A DNA stretch of 23,808 bases from an uncultured Collinsella sp. (GTDB lineage: Bacteria; Actinomycetota; Coriobacteriia; Coriobacteriales; Coriobacteriaceae). Below are positions 20,459-23,808 of the stretch, piece after piece; the stretch's first letter is position 1; each line of letters begins with the position of its first letter. The notes beneath the pieces were generated by a model. It saw nothing but the letters and a program-made list of their open reading frames with translations. It searched no databases and was not told the DNA's origin. The position numbers and the translations under genes were made by a program. The stretch lies in assembly GCA_902494815.1 (NCBI GenBank), contig CABUVB010000007.1, forward strand, positions 1 to 23,808. The letters run 5' to 3'.

Positions 20459-22417
20459 ATGGCGATTCGGACGATGGGGCCGAGCGGACAATACGAGACT
20501 GGATTGGATGCTGCCGGTGCGGCGCTGCCCGAGCTGCTGGCGCCGGCGGGCGGGCTCGACCAGATGCTTGCGGCCATCGCCGCGGGTGCCGATGCCATCT
20601 ATGCGGGGTTGGGCGGCTTTAACGCCCGTGTGAGCGCCCATGGCTTTACGGATAACGAGTTTGCGCGCGGCTGCGCCGTGGCGCATGCCCATGGCGTGCG
20701 CGTGTACGTGACGCTCAACGTGTTCGTGTTTGACGATGAGCTGTCCGATGCGGTGGCGCTGGGAGCTCATGCACTGGAGCTGGGCGCCGATGCTCTGATT
20801 GTGGCCGATGCCGGGTTGGCCTGCGCGCTGAGCGCGGCGATTCCCGGGGTCGAGATTCACCTGTCTACGCAGGCGGGCGTTCATAGCGAAGGCGCCGTGC
20901 GGCTTGCCGCCGATGAGCTGGGGGTCGAGCGTGTGACGACGGCGCGCGAGCTGACGGTCGACGAGATTGCGGCGCTATGTGCCACGGGCGTGCCCATCGA
21001 GGTATTCTGCCACGGTGCGATTTGCATCGGTTATTCTGGGGCGTGCGAGTTCTCGGCCCTGCGGCGTGGACGCTCGGCGATGCGCGGCGACTGCACGCAG
21101 CCGTGCCGTCTGGCGTACGACCTGGTGGACGAGGCGGGGCAGAGCGTTGTCGCCGTCGAGGGAGATCGCCTGCTGTGCCCGCGTGACTATCTGGGTATTG
21201 CGCATCTGCCCGAGCTTGTAGATGCCGGCGTGGCGTCGCTCAAGATCGAGGGGCGCATGAAGAACCCCGATTACGTATTCAACGTGGTGCGGGTGTGGCG
21301 CCGGGCACTCGATATGCTGCGCGACGGCGCGTGGGACCCCGATGTCGTGGAAGAGCTTGAACGCGAGCTGGGAAGGTCGTTTAACCGTGGGTTTACCGAT
21401 GCGTACCTGCGAGGGCGTTCGGGTGCCGAGCTGATGAGCTTTGAGCGCGCAATTAACCAGGGCGTGCGCGTGGGGCGTTTGGTCGCTGTGGGCCACGAAG
21501 AGGTGACCGTTGAGCTCGACGCCGCCGTGGCGGCGGGTGACACGCTCGAGATTCGGTTCTATCCGGGTGTCGACGCGCGTCCCGATGTGCCCAAGCGCTG
21601 GCCGCAGGTGCCCTGCCCGGTGGATGCCGCAGCGGGGAAGCGCGTCGTCGTGCATTGCAAGCGTAAGGTGGACGCGGGCTGCGAGGTGTACCTGATTCGC
21701 AGCGCCGGCGTGTTGGATCAGACGGCGGCGGTGTTGGAGCGCATGCGGGCCGAGGCGGATGCGATTGCGCCCGTTGCACGTGCCGTTGAGGTACTGCCCT
21801 TTGAGGGCGTTGCGGTGGATGGCGGTGCATCGACGGAGTTGGTGGAGTGCGCGGCTCCCACTCGCATGGTTTTTGCTTGGCAGCTGATGGATGCCGACCC
21901 GTGCGGAGAACTCGATTTGTCCGACGCCGTTGTGGTGCTTGACGAGGTGTGCCGCGCGAGTGACGCTGACTGGACCCGCTCACTGATGCAGCGTGCCGGG
22001 CGCGTCGTCTGCCGCAACCTGGGACAGGTGGTGATCGCTCGCGAGCTGGGCGTGACTTTTGACGTGGCGGCGCCGGTGTTCTGCGCGAATCGGGCCACGC
22101 TTACCTGGCTGCGCGGACTCGGTGCGGGGCGGGTGTACTTGCCGGCCGAGTTGCTCGGCAATGATGCGGAGCGTATTGCCGAACTGGCTGCTGAACCCGG
22201 CGTCTTGGGTCCGGTCGACGCCGACCGTCCCGAGCTTATGGTGTGCGAGCACTGCCTGCTGACCGCCGAGGGCGTCTGCGCCACCGATGCGACGGGACAG
22301 GTCCGTTGCCGCGACTGCTTGCGTCGTCGGCAGGCACGCTATCTGGTCGAGCGTGACGGTACACGTCTGCCAGTTGCCATTGACGCATGCGGCAGGACGA
22401 GGATTTTCCTGTCGTAG
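20459..22417 (+). CDS. U32 family protein, RlhA/TrhP-like RNA hydroxylation factor
   Basis: The 652-residue protein belongs to peptidase family U32, whose characterised bacterial members RlhA and TrhP hydroxylate 23S rRNA or tRNA rather than cut proteins. It opens with PELLAPAGG (24-32). The family signature E-x-F-x2-G-A-x-C-x4-G-x-C is at 181-196 (EVFCHGAICIGYSGAC), followed by RGDCTQPCRL (209-218) and LKIEGRMKNPDYV (261-273). Conserved cysteines 189, 196, 212 and 216 fit the iron-sulfur ligands proposed for this group. The length is close to E. coli RlhA. Near the end CEHC (596-599), Cys607 and CRDC (617-620) look like a small metal site. ATG at 20459 has AAGGAG 7 bases upstream; an in-frame ATG at 20432 lacks one. 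Which RNA it modifies is not evident. Confidence 0.87.
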   Translation: MAIRTMGPSGQYETGLDAAGAALPELLAPAGGLDQMLAAIAAGADAIYAGLGGFNARVSAHGFTDNEFARGCAVAHAHGVRVYVTLNVFVFDDELSDAVALGAHALELGADALIVADAGLACALSAAIPGVEIHLSTQAGVHSEGAVRLAADELGVERVTTARELTVDEIAALCATGVPIEVFCHGAICIGYSGACEFSALRRGRSAMRGDCTQPCRLAYDLVDEAGQSVVAVEGDRLLCPRDYLGIAHLPELVDAGVASLKIEGRMKNPDYVFNVVRVWRRALDMLRDGAWDPDVVEELERELGRSFNRGFTDAYLRGRSGAELMSFERAINQGVRVGRLVAVGHEEVTVELDAAVAAGDTLEIRFYPGVDARPDVPKRWPQVPCPVDAAAGKRVVVHCKRKVDAGCEVYLIRSAGVLDQTAAVLERMRAEADAIAPVARAVEVLPFEGVAVDGGASTELVECAAPTRMVFAWQLMDADPCGELDLSDAVVVLDEVCRASDADWTRSLMQRAGRVVCRNLGQVVIARELGVTFDVAAPVFCANRATLTWLRGLGAGRVYLPAELLGNDAERIAELAAEPGVLGPVDADRPELMVCEHCLLTAEGVCATDATGQVRCRDCLRRRQARYLVERDGTRLPVAIDACGRTRIFLS

Positions 22418-22465
22418 GTGCCGCGTCGCGTCAGTTTGTTATCATAAGAGAGTTTATGGACTTCC

Positions 22466-22492
22466 AGCACCGCCGTTTTCGGCGAGGGTGCT
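22466..22492 (+). promoter_or_regulatory. Hairpin in the tyrS 5' region
   Basis: AGCAC-CGCCG (22466-22475) pairs with CGGCG (22480-22484) and GTGCT (22488-22492), with a TTTT loop and a 3-nt bulge. It ends 8 bases before the AGGAGG site of tyrS. The 96-base gap is too short for a T-box and lacks its motif. No convincing promoter hexamers were found in 22418-22465. Confidence 0.4.
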
Positions 22493-22513
22493 ATAGCAAA
22501 AGGAGGATACCCA

Positions 22514-23725
22514 ATGCTGTCTGTTGACGAGCAAATGCGTATCATCACCTCGGGCGCCGCGCAGATCGTTCCCGAGGCCGACCTTCGCAAGAAGCTTGAG
22601 AAGGGCGAGCCCCTCAACATCAAGCTCGGCGTCGACCCCACCAGCCCCGACCTGCACCTGGGCCACGCCGTGCCGCTGCGCAAGATGCGTCAGTTCCAGG
22701 ACCTGGGCCACAACGTCACCCTCATCATCGGCAACGGTACCGCGTTGATTGGCGACCCTTCGGGCAAGAATTCCACCCGTCCGCAGCTTTCGCAGGAGCA
22801 GATCGAGGCCAATGCCGAGACCTACGTGAGCCAGGCCATGAAGATCCTTGATCCCGAGAAGACCACCATCGTGCACAACGGTGACTGGATCCTTTCGATG
22901 GATCTGGCCGGTCTGCTGCAGGTGTGCTCCAAGTTCACCGTCGCCCGCATCCTCGAGCGCGACGACTTTACCAAGCGCTACCAGTCTCAGACGCCGATCG
23001 CCCTGCATGAGTTCCTGTATCCCGTGATGCAGGCTTTCGACTCCGTGCAGATCAAGGCCGACGTCGAGATGGGCGGCACCGATCAGCTCTTCAACCTGCT
23101 CGCTGGCCGTGAGCTCATGGAGAAGATGGGCATGGAGCCGCAGATCGCGCTCACCATGCCGCTGCTCGAGGGTACCGACGGCGTGCGCAAGATGTCCAAG
23201 TCATACGGCAACTACATCGGCCTGACCGACGCGCCCAAGGACATGTTCGGCAAGACCATGTCCATCCCCGACGAGATGATCGGCAAGTACTATCGTCTGG
23301 CCAGCTCGCTCACCCCGGCCGAGGTCGACAAGATCGACGCCGCCCTGGCCGACGGCTCTGCCGATCCCTATGAGCTCAAGCGCGCTCTGGGTCGCGACCT
23401 GTGCGACACCTACCATGGCGCCGGCGCCGGCGACGAGGCTCAGGCCGAGTTCGACCGCGTATTCAAGGAGGGCCAGCTCGCCGACTTCCCCGAGAAGCAC
23501 GTTGAGCTGACCGTCAACGACGAGGGCCAGATCTACCTCGCCGGCCTGCTCAAGGACTTGGGTCTTTCGGCGAGCGCCGGCCAGGCTCGTCGCGATATCG
23601 ACGGCGGCGGCGTCAAGATCAACGGCAAGGCCGTGGCTCCCAAGAGCTATAACATCGATCCCAGCGCCCTCAAGCTGGGCGACACCCTCTCCGTAGGCAA
23701 GCGCAAGGGCTTTAAGTTGGTTTAG
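22514..23725 (+). CDS. tyrS: Tyrosine--tRNA ligase
   Basis: Tyrosyl-tRNA synthetase charges tRNA-Tyr. The 403-residue class I enzyme has HLGH (48-51), the following GTALIGDPSGKNSTRP, the tyrosine pocket block YPVMQAFDSVQIKADVEMGGTDQLFN, and KMSKS (226-230). A C-terminal S4 RNA-binding domain has SASAGQARRDIDGGGVKINGKAV. The KMSKS form and VEMGGTDQ point to the TyrZ-like branch rather than the KFGKT branch of E. coli TyrS. ATG is 7 bases after a perfect AGGAGG. Codon use is typical of highly expressed genes, like the ribosomal operon. Confidence 0.95.
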   Translation: MLSVDEQMRIITSGAAQIVPEADLRKKLEKGEPLNIKLGVDPTSPDLHLGHAVPLRKMRQFQDLGHNVTLIIGNGTALIGDPSGKNSTRPQLSQEQIEANAETYVSQAMKILDPEKTTIVHNGDWILSMDLAGLLQVCSKFTVARILERDDFTKRYQSQTPIALHEFLYPVMQAFDSVQIKADVEMGGTDQLFNLLAGRELMEKMGMEPQIALTMPLLEGTDGVRKMSKSYGNYIGLTDAPKDMFGKTMSIPDEMIGKYYRLASSLTPAEVDKIDAALADGSADPYELKRALGRDLCDTYHGAGAGDEAQAEFDRVFKEGQLADFPEKHVELTVNDEGQIYLAGLLKDLGLSASAGQARRDIDGGGVKINGKAVAPKSYNIDPSALKLGDTLSVGKRKGFKLV

Positions 23726-23752
23726 TTACGCGGTTTTACCAAACCGCGTAAC
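23725..23752. terminator. Palindrome after tyrS, terminator-like without T-run
   Basis: GTTACGCGGTTT (23725-23736) and AAACCGCGTAAC (23741-23752) are perfect 12-bp arms with a TACC loop. The first base is the last base of the tyrS TAG. No T-run follows on the plus strand. It may end tyrS transcription, or protect the mRNA end. The remaining 56 bases to the window edge hold no gene I can support. Confidence 0.55.
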
Positions 23753-23808
23753 GACTCGACGCTGCGCGGGCCGCATTTGGACAATCTGACGTTCAACTTC
23801 AAGGGCGC

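Noticed and set aside
22418..22513. T-box riboswitch ahead of tyrS
   Set aside because: The gap is only 96 bases, it has no T-box consensus, and the hairpin lacks a T-run.

Overview
The window looks like a chromosomal segment of a high-GC, anaerobic gut actinobacterium of the Coriobacteriia, most likely Collinsella. This is an inference from gene content, codon use and the style of the ribosomal proteins; no rRNA gene is present to confirm it. Nearly all of the sequence is protein-coding. I see no tRNA, rRNA, CRISPR array, phage or intact transposase.

Region 1 (1-5140) holds the end of an unidentified gene, then mocA (molybdenum cofactor nucleotidyltransferase), a dihydropyrimidinase/hydantoinase, yqeC (minus strand), yqeB and an XdhC-family protein. 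YqeB, YqeC, MocA and XdhC are the maturation kit of selenium-dependent molybdenum hydroxylases (xanthine dehydrogenase-like enzymes). With a hydantoinase next to them they point to anaerobic purine or urate breakdown. The hydroxylase subunits are not in the window and may lie upstream. Two copies of a 67-bp near-perfect palindrome sit directly after the hydantoinase gene and after xdhC.

Region 2 (5141-15277) is a ribosomal protein superoperon, all on the plus strand: rplE, rpsZ, rpsH, rplF, rplR, rpsE, rpmD, rplO, secY, adk, map, then infA, rpmJ, rpsM, rpsK, rpsD, rpoA, rplQ, closed by a strong terminator. It begins at rplE: the usual upstream rplN-rplX are replaced by the molybdenum hydroxylase genes, the palindrome and a promoter/leader region. 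Between map and infA lies a 129-nt nested palindrome whose left end contains the stop codon of map. Several intergenic hairpins lie within the operon.

Region 3 (15278-23808) is mixed housekeeping: truA, a family 2-like glycosyltransferase of unknown substrate, argR, a bifunctional class A penicillin-binding protein on the minus strand with a low-complexity tail, a U32 family protein (RlhA/TrhP-like) divergent from it, and tyrS. ArgR and the penicillin-binding protein converge and each has its own terminator.

I found no clearly new multi-gene system. The points most worth checking are the paired palindromes with the interrupted ribosomal operon beside them, the long palindrome that overlaps the end of map, the mirrored cysteine motifs in YqeC, and the paired inverted repeats ahead of argR.
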